64,000 nucleotides of DNA from the NCBI GenBank assembly GCA_963807925.1, contig CAWEDP010000002.1, positions 2,728,001-2,792,000 on the forward strand. The letters run 5' to 3'. Position 1 is the first letter of the stretch, and every line of letters starts with the position of its first letter. Under the pieces are notes generated by a model. The model had not been told where the DNA came from and did no database searches. It saw only the letters and a list, made by a program, of their open reading frames with translations. The DNA is from CAWEDP01 sp963807925. GTDB lineage: Bacteria > Acidobacteriota > Vicinamibacteria > Vicinamibacterales > CAVVIG01. Both the position numbers and the translations under genes were made by a program. Of this stretch, positions 9,761 to 28,098 are shown in pieces.

Positions 9761-10422
9761 GCGCCGGCCACTTGACGATCGCTTGCATCACCACGCTCCT
9801 GGCGCCCTCCGACATGCTGCGCCAGCCACTCCTGCAGCGGCCGCAGGTCGCCGACGGCGCGTCGCAGATCCGCAAGCAGCCGTTGCGGCGATGCGGCGAC
9901 GGCCGGCCGGACCGTCGTGCCCGCGAACAGGTCCTTCATCCGCAGCAGCTCCGCTCGGGGATGATCGGCGCGGTACCCGCGCGGCGTCGACGCGAGCCGA
10001 TCGTGCGTGTCCACCTCGTACCCCTTCCGCCGCAGCGCCGCGACCATCCGCTGCAGCACGCGACCGGACGCGTCCGCATCAACCGCGTTGCGCAGCCGCT
10101 CGAGCGCCGCTCGTTCCGGCTTGTAGATGCCTGAGCCGATGTAGAGGCCGTCGGCGGTCAGCGACAGGTAGCACCCGCGCACGCCGGTCGCGATGTGCGT
10201 GCGATAGGGCCCGCCCCCCCGCGCGAACCGCATGTCGCGGTTGATCCGCGTGATCTTCGCGCGGGCCGGGTTGCCTCCGAGCTCCGCGACCAGCTGCTTC
10301 AGCGGTTCGCGGCACGCCTGCTCGTACAGGTCGCGGTGGGCCAGGAACCACTCGCGGTTGTTGTTGCGCGCCAGCTGCCGGAAGAAGGCGAACGCCTGTC
10401 GGGAAAAGCCGTCGAAGCCCAT
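9745..10422 (-). CDS. DUF2461 family protein
   Basis: The 225-residue protein opens with GFSRQAFAFFRQLARNNNREWF. It contains KITRINRDMRFA and PYRTHIATGVR, the conserved core of the DUF2461 (TIGR02453) family of unknown function, and its length is normal for the family. It appears soluble, with no signal or membrane segment. It lies just downstream of rpoC on the same strand with a 42-base gap, so readthrough from the rpoBC transcript is possible. Confidence 0.75.
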   Translation of the reverse strand: MGFDGFSRQAFAFFRQLARNNNREWFLAHRDLYEQACREPLKQLVAELGGNPARAKITRINRDMRFARGGGPYRTHIATGVRGCYLSLTADGLYIGSGIYKPERAALERLRNAVDADASGRVLQRMVAALRRKGYEVDTHDRLASTPRGYRADHPRAELLRMKDLFAGTTVRPAVAASPQRLLADLRRAVGDLRPLQEWLAQHVGGRQERGDASDRQVAGAARRI

Positions 10423-10464
10423 GCGGCGTAGCTTAGTCCGGAACGATCCGGCGCGACGCGGTCC

Positions 10465-14673
<4,209 letters not shown>

Positions 14674-14677
14674 GTAT

Positions 14678-18962
<4,285 letters not shown>

Positions 18963-19036
18963 GCTTTAACCTCGAGGAGATACGGAGCGCTCGCCCTCGC
19001 GCCGGCTCGCGGGCGGGGCGTTGGTGGCCCGGCGGC

Positions 19037-19067
19037 GGACGGGGATGACCGGGAACTGGCCCCGTCC
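19037..19067 (-). other. Hairpin in the rplL-rpoB gap
   Basis: GGACGGGG and CCCCGTCC form a perfect eight-base stem with a 15-base loop in the 133-base rplL-rpoB gap. There is no T run, so it is not an obvious intrinsic terminator. In other bacteria this gap holds an attenuator or an RNase processing site. The same role here is only inferred from position. Confidence 0.4.
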
Positions 19068-19095
19068 CCCCGACCGATCCCTCATCCGAATCCCG

Positions 19096-19482
19096 CTACG
19101 AGACGGTGACCTTGGCGCCGACCTCTTCGAACTTCTTCTTGATCGCCTCGGCCTCCTCCTTGGAGACGGCCTCCTTGATCGCCTTGGGCGCCCCCTCCAC
19201 GAGATCCTTGGCTTCCTTCAGTCCCAGGCTGGTCACTTCGCGGACGACCTTGATCACGTTGATCTTGTTCGCGCCAATCTCGGTGAGCGTGGCGGTGAAC
19301 TCGGTCTTTTCCTCGACCGGCGCCGCCGCGCCGGCGCCGGCGCCCATCGGCATCGCCATCGGCATCGCCGCGGCCGCCGACACGCCGAGCTCCGCTTCGA
19401 GCGTCTTGACGAGCTGCGACAGCTCGAGCACGCTGATGCCCTTGATGTAGTCGACCACCTGCTGCTGCGTCACTTCGGCCAT
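19096..19482 (-). CDS. rplL: 50S ribosomal protein L7/L12
   Basis: The ATG at 19482 (MAEVTQQQVVDY) has GAGGAG nine bases upstream. A longer frame from 19515 would lack a ribosome site. At 128 residues it has the N-terminal dimerisation helices, an Ala/Met/Pro/Gly hinge, and the C-terminal factor-binding domain (KINVIKVVREVTSLGLKEAK). Several copies sit on L10 at the ribosome stalk and recruit elongation factors. It lies between rplJ and rpoB, as in most bacteria. Confidence 0.98.
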   Translation of the reverse strand: MAEVTQQQVVDYIKGISVLELSQLVKTLEAELGVSAAAAMPMAMPMGAGAGAAAPVEEKTEFTATLTEIGANKINVIKVVREVTSLGLKEAKDLVEGAPKAIKEAVSKEEAEAIKKKFEEVGAKVTVS

Positions 19483-19503
19483 GTGGCTGTTCTCCTCAAA
19501 TGG

Positions 19504-19531
19504 ACGATTCACCATCGACCGTTCACGACCC
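19504..19531 (+). repeat. Degenerate heptamer repeat, locus A
   Basis: Four consecutive seven-base units read ACGATTC, ACCATCG, ACCGTTC and ACGACCC in the short rplJ-rplL gap. The consensus ACCATTC is shared with two other gaps in the window, at 28960-28994 and 30444-30464. Confidence 0.5.
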
Positions 19532-19564
19532 GGCCCTGCGCGGATCGCGAATGGCGAGGGTGAC

Positions 19565-20089
19565 CTACGCCGATCTCTTCTTCTCCGCCTGTACCAGCAC
19601 GCTCATCAAATCCCGCGGCGCCGCATTGAGCACGGCGACGATCTGCACCATCGGCGCCTGCAGCACGAACAGGAACCGGGCGAGCAGCTCCGGCTTCCCG
19701 GGCATCAAGGCGAGCTCGGTCACCTCCGCCGGGTTGATCGCCCGCCCCTGGACGACGGCCGCCTTGACGCTGATCGCCGGCGCCGTCTTCTGGAACGCGG
19801 TCAGCGTCTTGGCGAGCGCAATCGGGTCGGCGGAGGTGTACGCCACGGCGGTCGTGCCGACAAAGAACGACGACAGCGGCTCGAAGCTGGTCCCCCTCAG
19901 CGCCCGCTTCGCGATCGTGTTCTTCACGACGCGATAGCTCGCCTTGGCCGCCCGCAGCTGCCGCCGCAGGTCGGTGACCTGGGGCACGTTCAGCCCCTTG
20001 TAATCGATCAGGATCGCGCTGTCCGATCCGTGGAACGCCGCCTCCAGCACCTGAAGCTCGGCTTCCTTGTCCGCTCGCGTGACTGACAT
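19565..20089 (-). CDS. rplJ: 50S ribosomal protein L10
   Basis: The 174-residue stalk base protein has DSAILIDYKGLNVPQVTDLR near the start and the conserved RVVKNTIAKRAL segment. Its C-terminal helix binds L7/L12 dimers. L10 often represses its own operon by binding the mRNA leader. Only 61 bases separate it from rplA here, with a GC-rich palindromic stretch around 20100-20145, so a leader of that kind is possible but not shown. Confidence 0.98.
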   Translation of the reverse strand: MSVTRADKEAELQVLEAAFHGSDSAILIDYKGLNVPQVTDLRRQLRAAKASYRVVKNTIAKRALRGTSFEPLSSFFVGTTAVAYTSADPIALAKTLTAFQKTAPAISVKAAVVQGRAINPAEVTELALMPGKPELLARFLFVLQAPMVQIVAVLNAAPRDLMSVLVQAEKKRSA

Positions 20090-20150
20090 TGGTCTGATCC
20101 TCGGGTCCCGAGTCTCGAAGCTCGCATCGCGAGGCCCGAGGCTCGACTGC

Positions 20151-20858
20151 TCAGTGCTTCGCCGCCGTCTCGACGGCCGCGGTGTCGATGCGGACGCCGG
20201 GTCCCATCGTCGACGACAGGGTCACGCTTCGGAGGTACTTGCCTTTCGCCGCGGCCGGCTTCGCCTTCACGATGCTGTCGACGAGGGCATGCGCGTTGGC
20301 GACGAGCGCGTCGCCGGCAAACGACGTCTTCCCGACCGGCGCGTGGATGATGCCGGTCTTGTCCACGCGGAACTCGACCTTGCCGGCCTTGATCTCGCGA
20401 ATCGCCTTGGCGATGTCGGTGGTGACGGTGCCGGTCTTCGGATTCGGCATCAGCCCGCGCGGGCCGAGCACCTTTCCGAGCCGGCCCACGGCCCGCATCA
20501 TGTCGGGGGTGGCGACGACGGCATCGAAGTCCATGAATCCGCCCTGGATCTTCTCGACCATCTCCTCGCCGCCGACCACGTCGGCGCCGGCCTCCTCCGC
20601 CTCCTTCTGCTTCTCGCCGCCGGCAATCGCCAGCACGCGCTTGCTCCTGCCGAGCCCGTGGGGCAGCACCACGGTGCCGCGCACCATCTGGTCGGCGTGC
20701 TTCGGATCGACGCCGAGCCGCAGCGACAGCTCGACCGTCTCGTCGAAGCCCGCGAACTTGACCTTCTGCACGAGCGGTATCGCGTCCTCAATCGAATACG
20801 CGCGGTCGGCCGCGATCTGCGCTCGCGCCGCCGTGAACTTCTTTCCGCGTTTCCTCAT
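20151..20858 (-). CDS. rplA: 50S ribosomal protein L1
   Basis: The 235-residue protein has a normal length, with the L1 signature area around ADVVGGEEMVEKIQGG and the GPRGLMPNPKTGTV motif. It binds 23S rRNA at the L1 stalk near the exit-site tRNA and commonly represses its own rplK-rplA mRNA. It lies 64 bases after rplK in the same operon. Confidence 0.98.
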   Translation of the reverse strand: MRKRGKKFTAARAQIAADRAYSIEDAIPLVQKVKFAGFDETVELSLRLGVDPKHADQMVRGTVVLPHGLGRSKRVLAIAGGEKQKEAEEAGADVVGGEEMVEKIQGGFMDFDAVVATPDMMRAVGRLGKVLGPRGLMPNPKTGTVTTDIAKAIREIKAGKVEFRVDKTGIIHAPVGKTSFAGDALVANAHALVDSIVKAKPAAAKGKYLRSVTLSSTMGPGVRIDTAAVETAAKH

Positions 20859-20922
20859 GGTCGTCCTCGGTGGTTCGAACCTCGTTCGCCCGCTCTCCCC
20901 GGATGGGACCGGCCTCGGGGCC

Positions 20923-21348
20923 CTACGTGATCACGTCCAGTCCCATCGAGCGGGCCGTGCCGGAGACGGTCCTGATCGCCGCCTCGAGCGACTCGGCGTT
21001 CAGGTCGGGCATCTTCAGCTTCGCGATCTCCTCGACCTGCTTCGCCGTGACCGTGCCGACCTTGTTCTTGTTCGGCTCGGCGGATCCCTTCGCGATATTC
21101 GCCGCCCGCTTCAGCAGGACGGCGGCCGGCGGCGTCTTGGTGATGAAGGTGTACGAGCGATCCGCGTACACGGTCACGACGACCGGAATGATGAGCCCTT
21201 CGTCCTTGGCCGTTCGCGCGTTGAAGTTCTTGCAGAAGTCCATGATGTTGACGCCCTGCGGCCCGAGCGCGGTGCCGACCGGCGGCGCCGGCGTCGCCTT
21301 GCCGGCCGCGATCTGGAGCTTCACCATTGCCTGTACTTTCTTGGACAT
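20923..21348 (-). CDS. rplK: 50S ribosomal protein L11
   Basis: The 141-residue protein opens with KVQAMVKLQIAAGKATPAPP and contains the proline-rich APPVGTALGPQGVNI motif of the thiostrepton-binding N-domain. The C-domain (AKLKMPDLNAESLEAA) binds the GTPase-associated 23S rRNA region. It lies nine bases after nusG. Confidence 0.98.
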   Translation of the reverse strand: MSKKVQAMVKLQIAAGKATPAPPVGTALGPQGVNIMDFCKNFNARTAKDEGLIIPVVVTVYADRSYTFITKTPPAAVLLKRAANIAKGSAEPNKNKVGTVTAKQVEEIAKLKMPDLNAESLEAAIRTVSGTARSMGLDVIT

Positions 21349-21357
21349 AAGAGATCT

Positions 21358-21900
21358 TCAGATCTTCTCCACCTGCAGGAAGTCGAGCTCCACCGGCGTC
21401 GAGCGGCCGAAGATCGTCACCATCACCTTCAGCGTGTTCTTGTCGAGATTCACCTCGTCGACCACGCCGTTGAAGCTGGTGAACGGCCCCTCGTTGATCC
21501 GGACCTGTTCGCCCTTCTCGAACATGTACTTCGGCTTGGGCTTCTCTGCCGCCGTCTTCACCTGCGTGAGAATCTGCTCGACCTCGTCCTTGCTGAGCGG
21601 CGTCGGCTTGGCGCCGGCGCCGACAAAGCCGGTCACCTTCGGCGTGTTCTTCACCACGTGCCACGCGTGGTCCGACATGTTCATCTCGACCAGGATGTAG
21701 CCGGGAAAGAACCGCTTGGCGGTGACCACCTTCTTGCCGCCGCGCATCTCGACGACGTCTTCGGTCGGAATCAGCACCTCGCCGATTTCGCTCTGGAGCC
21801 CGTAGGCCTGGACGCGCTGCTGCAGCGATTCGGCCACCTTCTTCTCGAACCCCGAGTAGGTGTGCACGATGTACCAGCTCTTGGTCGCGACGTCCGTCAT
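21358..21900 (-). CDS. nusG: Transcription elongation and antitermination factor NusG
   Basis: The ATG at 21900 overlaps the secE stop (ATGA). The longer open frame upstream is not coding. At 180 residues it has the NGN domain (KSWYIVHTYSGFEKKVAE, then RFFPGYILVEM) and a KOW domain (EKGEQVRINEGPFTSFNGVV). NusG binds RNA polymerase and links transcription to Rho or ribosomes. The secE-nusG-rplK order is widely conserved. Confidence 0.98.
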   Translation of the reverse strand: MTDVATKSWYIVHTYSGFEKKVAESLQQRVQAYGLQSEIGEVLIPTEDVVEMRGGKKVVTAKRFFPGYILVEMNMSDHAWHVVKNTPKVTGFVGAGAKPTPLSKDEVEQILTQVKTAAEKPKPKYMFEKGEQVRINEGPFTSFNGVVDEVNLDKNTLKVMVTIFGRSTPVELDFLQVEKI

Positions 21901-22148
21901 ACCCCCAACCTGCGGAAGACCCACGTCACGAGACTGTTGAGCCCGTAGTCCACGACGAAGAGGTACACGCCGATGACGACCGACGTGAGGATGACCACGA
22001 CGGTCGTCGCGTACACCTCTTTCTGCGACGGCCAGGTGACGCGCTTCAGCTCGTTGCGGACCTCGCTGAGGAACAGGCGCGCCCGTTCGATTCGGCCGCC
22101 TGCGGCTTCCTTGACCGTGTCCAGCTTTGTCGGTTCGTTCGCAGCCAT
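21897..22148 (-). CDS. secE: Preprotein translocase subunit SecE
   Basis: The short 83-residue form has a polar N-terminus, the conserved amphipathic ELKRVTWPSQKEV segment and one membrane span (TTVVVILTSVVIGVYLFVV). It stabilises SecY in the protein-export channel. Its stop overlaps the nusG start by four bases. Confidence 0.97.
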   Translation of the reverse strand: MAANEPTKLDTVKEAAGGRIERARLFLSEVRNELKRVTWPSQKEVYATTVVVILTSVVIGVYLFVVDYGLNSLVTWVFRRLGV

Positions 22149-22230
22149 TGGCTTTCTTCCGGCATTCCGAGGTTCCGTCCGTCGGGTCAGCGGTCGTCGA
22201 CGCCCTCGCCGCCCTCGCCGACATCCAACC

Positions 22231-22306
22231 TGGCAGGCCAGGAGGGAATCGAACCCCCAACCCCCGGTTTTGGAGACCGGTGCTCTGCCAATTGAGCTAC
22301 TGGCCT
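22231..22306 (-). tRNA. tRNA-Trp (CCA)
   Basis: A full cloverleaf has acceptor stem AGGCCAG/CTGGCCT, D arm GCTCAATTGGCAGAGC, anticodon loop CTCCAAA (anticodon CCA) and T arm GGGGGTTCGATTCCCTC. The 3' CCA is encoded. It lies between rpmG and secE, its place in many bacteria. Confidence 0.97.
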
Positions 22307-22336
22307 ACTCCGCAGTCGACGCTCGACCGTTCCGCA

Positions 22337-22486
22337 CTACTTCTGCTCGCGGTGCGCGGTGTGCCGGCGGCAGAAGCGGCAGTACTTGCTGAACGCGAGC
22401 CGCTCGGTCGTCTTCTTCTTGTTCTTCGTCGTGCTGTAGTTGCGCCGCTTGCACTCGGTGCAGGCCAGCGCGATCAGATCGCGCAT
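22337..22486 (-). CDS. rpmG: 50S ribosomal protein L33
   Basis: This short gene encodes 49 residues beginning MRDLIALACTECKRRNYS. Two cysteine pairs (C9/C12 and C36/C39) mark the zinc-binding form of L33. The FSKYCRFCRRHTAHRE end is typical. It lies between tuf and tRNA-Trp/secE, matching the rpmG-secE-nusG order of Bacillus. Confidence 0.95.
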   Translation of the reverse strand: MRDLIALACTECKRRNYSTTKNKKKTTERLAFSKYCRFCRRHTAHREQK

Positions 22487-22503
22487 CGCTCGAGCCCCAC
22501 TCC

Positions 22504-23703
<1,200 letters not shown>

Positions 23704-23814
23704 GTCGCCTCTCTGCCTCGTTGTCTACTCGCTGCCGCCGGTGCGGCCCGCCGCGCCCGTCGCGGACCGCCGTCGCCTGACCGTGGTCCGCCACCACGGC
23801 GCGCGGGCGGAGGT

Positions 23815-23890
<76 letters not shown>

Positions 23891-24001
23891 CGCGTCGCCC
23901 ATCGGTCCCTCATCGGTTCCGCACGATGCCCCGCCCGTCGGACACCCATCGGCCGACCCGGGCGCCAGCGGCGCCCGAAGATCGCCGAGCTTCGACTGAT
24001 C

Positions 24002-24076
24002 TGGAGCGGGAGACGGGGATCGAACCCGCGACCAACAGCTTGGAAGGCTGTGACTCTACCACTGAGTTACTCCCGC
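24002..24076 (-). tRNA. tRNA-Gly (TCC)
   Basis: Acceptor stem GCGGGAG/CTCCCGC, anticodon loop CTTCCAA (anticodon TCC), T arm GCGGGTTCGATCCCCGT, and encoded CCA. It is third in the tRNA-tuf cluster. Confidence 0.97.
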
Positions 24077-24095
24077 ACGTCCCGCTCTTCCCAAG

Positions 24096-24182
24096 TGGTG
24101 GCGAGGGAAGGACTCGAACCTTCGAAGCCACAAGGGCGACAGATTTACAGTCTGCTGCGTTTGACCGCTCCGCAACCTCGCC
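24096..24182 (-). tRNA. tRNA-Tyr (GTA)
   Basis: A class II tRNA with a long variable arm. The acceptor stem is GGCGAGG/CCTCGCC, the anticodon loop is CTGTAAA (anticodon GTA), and CCA is encoded. The length of 87 bases fits tRNA-Tyr. Confidence 0.97.
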
Positions 24183-24329
24183 AGTTGTTTCGTTGGAATC
24201 GTCGACTTCGATGCTTGCCCTGCGGACCGGACCTTCGCGCACGTCCGTTTCATACGCCCGATTCCGACCGCTCCGCCGCCGGTCGCGGGCTTCCCAACGG
24301 CCCCGCCCGCCGGCCGGCCACGATTCCGA

Positions 24330-24406
24330 TGGAGCTGGCGAAGGGATTTGAACCCCCGACCCGCTGATTACAAATCAGCTGCTCTACCGGACTGAGCTAC
24401 GCCAGC
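24330..24406 (-). tRNA. tRNA-Thr (TGT)
   Basis: Acceptor stem GCTGGCG/CGCCAGC, anticodon loop TTTGTAA (anticodon TGT), T arm GGGGGTTCAAATCCCTT, and encoded CCA. It is the first gene of the tRNA-tuf transcript. Confidence 0.97.
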
Positions 24407-24420
24407 CAGACAAAACGTGA

Positions 24421-24450
24421 AGTTTAGCACGACCTGTGCCAGTCGCGCAA
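24421..24450 (-). promoter_or_regulatory. Putative promoter of the tRNA-tuf operon
   Basis: On the minus strand TTGCGC (plus 24445-24450) and TAAACT (plus 24421-24426) are 18 bases apart, and the -10 box lies 14 bases before tRNA-Thr. The match to a sigma-70 promoter is moderate, but the position is right for the start of the tRNA cluster. Confidence 0.5.
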
Positions 24451-24544
24451 CCCCCGCAGATTCCTAAGATTCCCTCCCTTGACCGCCCTTGAGGGAGACG
24501 TGCCCTCCGGAGGTCCTGCACGGGTGGGCAACCTCCTATTGTAC

Positions 24545-25261
24545 TCATTTGAGGCCACGCTGCCTAAGCGCCTCGAACAGCGCGATGCCGGTGGCGACCG
24601 ACACGTTCAGGCTCGACACGTGGCCGCGCAGGGGAATGGCCACGAGCCGGTCGCACCGCTCCCGCACCAGGCGCCGCAACCCGGCGCCCTCGGCGCCGAC
24701 GACCAGCGCGGTCGGCAGCGTCAGGTCGACCTCGAAAAGCGAGGTCGACGCCTCGCCGGCGAGCCCGACCGTCCACACCCCTGCCGCTTTCAGCGTCTCG
24801 AGCGCGCGGGCGATGTTGACGACCTCCGCGATCTTGACGTGCGCCACCGCGCCGGCCGACGCCTTGGCGGCCGCGCCGCCGAGCGGCGCCGCCCGCCGCG
24901 ACTGGCGAACGAGGCCGTCGGCGCCCGCCGCGTCCAGCGTCCGCAGAATCGCCCCGAGGTTGTGGGGATCTTCGACGCCGTCGAGCACCACCACGAGCAG
25001 GGCCCGGCCGGCGCCCGCGACGATGTCGCCGATTGCCAGCGGCCGCGCCGCCTCGATCTCGGCGACGATGCCCTGATGGACCGCGCCGCGCGTCAGCCGA
25101 TCGAGATCGGCCGACGCGACCCGCTGCACCGGCACCCGCTGCGCGTCGGCCTGGCGCAGCGCGGCGTCGATGCGATCGTCGGCGCGCCCGGACACCCGAA
25201 TCGCCGTTACGCGACCCGCGCGCAGCGCCTCGACGACCGCGTTGACGCCGTAGATCAGCAT
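24545..25261 (-). CDS. rlmB: 23S rRNA 2'-O-methyltransferase RlmB (TrmH family)
   Basis: The 238-residue SpoU/TrmH knot enzyme begins LIYGVNAVVEALRAG. The knot motifs LDGVEDPHNLGAILRT, VVGAEGAGLR and IPLRGHVSSLNVSVATGIALFE are all present and bind S-adenosylmethionine. The family makes Gm2251 in 23S rRNA. The N-terminal substrate domain supports RlmB over plain TrmH. It lies 15 bases after gltX. Bacillus keeps rlmB (yacO) downstream of gltX too. Confidence 0.88.
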   Translation of the reverse strand: MLIYGVNAVVEALRAGRVTAIRVSGRADDRIDAALRQADAQRVPVQRVASADLDRLTRGAVHQGIVAEIEAARPLAIGDIVAGAGRALLVVVLDGVEDPHNLGAILRTLDAAGADGLVRQSRRAAPLGGAAAKASAGAVAHVKIAEVVNIARALETLKAAGVWTVGLAGEASTSLFEVDLTLPTALVVGAEGAGLRRLVRERCDRLVAIPLRGHVSSLNVSVATGIALFEALRQRGLK

Positions 25262-25276
25262 GTCTGCAACGCTCCG

Positions 25277-26767
25277 TCACGCGCCGAGCAGGCGGACGAA
25301 CGCCACCGCCCGCTCCCGGTTGCCGGGAATCGGCGGGATTCCCGCAGAGGCGGGCAGCTCGGCGCCGCGATCGATGGCGGGCACGAGCAGATCGAGCTCG
25401 GGACCTTCGGCCAGCCCGGTCAACGCGACGCGAATCGGATGAAACAGCTGCCGCCCCTTCTGACCGGTGCGCGCCCTCACCTGGTCGGCCACCTGACGGA
25501 ACCGATCGCGATCGAGTCGAGGCGCGCCCGCCAGCTCCTCGGCGAGCGCGCCGACGACGTGCCGCGCCGCCTCGGCGGTCATCTCCGAGCGCGTGTGCGC
25601 GTCGGCGAGCGCCGCCGCCGCGTCGTACTCGAACAGCGCGCGCAGCCGGCCGGGCACCTGATCGAGCCGGTCGACCGATGCCGTGGCGATGCCGATCACC
25701 GACGCGAGATAGCGCACCCCGTCCTCGTCTGGCGCGATCGTCAGGCCCCTCGCCGCGAAATACGGGATCGACAGTTCCGCGATCCGCCGCGGATCGGCCT
25801 CCTTCAGGTAGTGCCGGTTCGCCCACGCCAGCTTCTCTTGGTCGAACACGCCCGCGCTGTGGCCGACGCGCTCCAGCGAGAACCGGCGCGCGAGCTCCGC
25901 CATCGGCAGCAGCTCCTGGTCGGCGCCCGGGGACCAGCCGATGAGCGCGAGGTAGTTCCCCAGCGCTTCGGGAAGATAGCCCTTCGCTCGGAACTCCGAG
26001 ACCGACGTCGCGCCGTGCCGCTTGGACAACGGCGTGTGATCGGGCCCGAGCACGAGCGCCAGGTGCGCGAACGCCGGCGGCGCGAACCCGAGCGCCTCGT
26101 ACATGAGAATCTGCCGCGGCGTATTGGAGATGTGATCCTCGCCCCGGACGACGTGCGTCACCTCCATCAGCGCATCGTCGACGACGACGGCGAAGTTGTA
26201 GGCAGGCGTGCCGTCGGCGCGGAGGACGATCGGCTCGCTGATGACGGCGGTGTGGAACCGGACCTCTCCGCGGACAAGGTCGTGAAAGACGACATCGCGA
26301 CCCTCCGGCACCCGGAACCGGATCGCGGGTCGCGCGCCGGCGGCCTTGCGCGACTCGGCGGCCGCCGTGGTGAGCTGCCGGCACCGGCAGCGCGTCGGCC
26401 GCCCCTCATCCTGCGCCGCCTGGCGCTCGGCTTCGAGCTCCTCCGGGGTGCAGAAGCAGAAGTACGCCCGCCCGCCGGCCAGCAGTTCCCTCGCGTACGA
26501 GTCGTAGAGGTGCAGGCGCTCGGACTGACGATACGGCCCGCGCGGGCCGCCGATGTCGGGGCCTTCGTCCCAATCGAGCCCGAGCCATTGGAGATCCTGG
26601 AGAATGCCGGCCTCCGACTCGCGCGTCGATCGCCGGCGATCGGTGTCCTCGACGCGAAGAATGAACGCGCCGCCCTGTCCGCGCGCGAGCAGCCAGTTGA
26701 AGAGCGCGGTGCGCGCGTTGCCGACGTGCAGATAGCCGGTCGGGCTGGGGGCGAAGCGGAGGCGCAT
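25277..26767 (-). CDS. gltX: Glutamyl-tRNA synthetase
   Basis: The 496-residue class I synthetase starts RFAPSPTGYLHVGNARTALF, where HVGN is the HIGH motif. LSKRHGA is the KMSKS-like motif. A cysteine cluster (FCFCTPEE, then CRCRQL) is in place of the usual zinc knuckle. It charges tRNA-Glu, and perhaps tRNA-Gln if the genome uses the amidotransferase route. It lies eight bases after ispDF. Confidence 0.97.
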   Translation of the reverse strand: MRLRFAPSPTGYLHVGNARTALFNWLLARGQGGAFILRVEDTDRRRSTRESEAGILQDLQWLGLDWDEGPDIGGPRGPYRQSERLHLYDSYARELLAGGRAYFCFCTPEELEAERQAAQDEGRPTRCRCRQLTTAAAESRKAAGARPAIRFRVPEGRDVVFHDLVRGEVRFHTAVISEPIVLRADGTPAYNFAVVVDDALMEVTHVVRGEDHISNTPRQILMYEALGFAPPAFAHLALVLGPDHTPLSKRHGATSVSEFRAKGYLPEALGNYLALIGWSPGADQELLPMAELARRFSLERVGHSAGVFDQEKLAWANRHYLKEADPRRIAELSIPYFAARGLTIAPDEDGVRYLASVIGIATASVDRLDQVPGRLRALFEYDAAAALADAHTRSEMTAEAARHVVGALAEELAGAPRLDRDRFRQVADQVRARTGQKGRQLFHPIRVALTGLAEGPELDLLVPAIDRGAELPASAGIPPIPGNRERAVAFVRLLGA

Positions 26768-26775
26768 CCGGAGGA

Positions 26776-28050
26776 TTATGAATGACCGATTTCAGAAACC
26801 GGGACTTCCTGACGCTCTCGCTGCCGCAGCAACGCCACCGCGTGCGCCGCGATCGCCTCGCCGCGGCCCACCGCGTCGACGCCCTCGTTGGTCTTGCACT
26901 TGACGCTCACGCATTCGGGCGCGACGGCGAGCGCACGCGCGGTTGCCGCGCGCATGGCATCCACGAAGGGCCGGATCTTCGGCCGCTCGAGCACCACCGT
27001 CACGTCGACGTCGGCGACCTCCCAGCCGTGAGCGCGCGCGAGCGCCGCCGCCCGCGCGAGCAGATCGAGACTCGAGGCGTCCTTCCACCGGGGATCCGTG
27101 TCGGGAAAATGCGCGCCGATGTCGCCCAGGCAGGCGGCGCCGAGCACGGCGTCGGTCACCGCATGACAGACGACATCGGCATCGGAATGGCCGAGGGCGC
27201 CGCGCTCGAACGGAATCGTGACACCGCCAATCACGAGCGGGCGCCCCTCGACGAGGCGGTGCAGATCGTAGCCGGTGCCCACGCGCAGCAGGCCGGACCC
27301 GATCGGCCTGCCCGGCGCCGCGGCGGCGACGGCCGCGGCGGCTGGCTCGCGGGCGCCGGCAATCGCTTCCGCAATCGGCACGTCGTCGGCGGTCGTGATC
27401 TTGATGTTCGAGATCTCGCCCTCGACGACTCGAACCGGCCGGCCGGTGCGTTCGACCAGCAGCGCGTCGTCGGTCGCGTCGTCGGCCCGCGACAGGGCGC
27501 GGCCGAGGATGTCGCGGCGAAACGCCTGGGGCGTCTGGGCGAGGACGATCGACTCGCGCGGGAGGGTCTCCCGCACATAACGATTTGCGGGGTCGCCGCC
27601 GATAACCATCGCCGGCGCGTCGGCCGGCGCCACGAGCTTCACGGTGTCGCGCGACGGCGTCGCGGCCACCGCGGCGCCCGATTCGGCCGCCGCCTGGATC
27701 GTCCGCGCGATCAACTCCGCACTGGCGAACGGCCGCGCGGCGTCGTGAATGACGACGATGTCGGCGCCAGCGGCCACGTGCTCGAATGCCCGCGCCACGG
27801 AATCCTGGCGGCGCTCGCCGCCGGCCACGATGTGCAGCGGCTTCGCCGCGCCCTGCAGGTACCGGGGAGGCCGGGCCGCCAGATCCGCCGGCAGCGCGAC
27901 GATGACCTCGTCGACCTGCGGATGGCTCAGAAACGCGGAGACACTCCGCTCGAGGAGCGATCGTCCGGCGATCGTCAGCAACTGTTTCGGCTGTGCGCCG
28001 CCGAGGCGGGCGCCGCGACCCCCCGCGGCGATGATGGCCGAGACGAACAT
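26776..28050 (-). CDS. ispDF: Bifunctional IspD/IspF of the MEP isoprenoid pathway
   Basis: At 424 residues this joins two enzymes. Residues 1 to about 235 are IspD (cytidylyltransferase: GGRGARLGGAQPKQLL, VVIHDAARPF, TDDALLVERTG). About 260 to the end is IspF (VGTGYDLHRL, GHSDADVVCHAVTDAVLG, DIGAHFPDTD), which makes the 2,4-cyclodiphosphate. Fusion of the two non-consecutive steps occurs in several bacterial groups. Bacillus has separate adjacent ispD and ispF at the same place before gltX. Confidence 0.96.
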   Translation of the reverse strand: MFVSAIIAAGGRGARLGGAQPKQLLTIAGRSLLERSVSAFLSHPQVDEVIVALPADLAARPPRYLQGAAKPLHIVAGGERRQDSVARAFEHVAAGADIVVIHDAARPFASAELIARTIQAAAESGAAVAATPSRDTVKLVAPADAPAMVIGGDPANRYVRETLPRESIVLAQTPQAFRRDILGRALSRADDATDDALLVERTGRPVRVVEGEISNIKITTADDVPIAEAIAGAREPAAAAVAAAAPGRPIGSGLLRVGTGYDLHRLVEGRPLVIGGVTIPFERGALGHSDADVVCHAVTDAVLGAACLGDIGAHFPDTDPRWKDASSLDLLARAAALARAHGWEVADVDVTVVLERPKIRPFVDAMRAATARALAVAPECVSVKCKTNEGVDAVGRGEAIAAHAVALLRQRERQEVPVSEIGHS

Positions 28051-28098
28051 GGTCAGACTGCAGGATTGAGGAACGGCAGGATAACGCGAAGCACGGGC

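Noticed and set aside
24480..24544. Terminator after rlmB
   Set aside because: Stems such as GGAGGT/ACCTCC can be drawn but lack a T run and have large loops.
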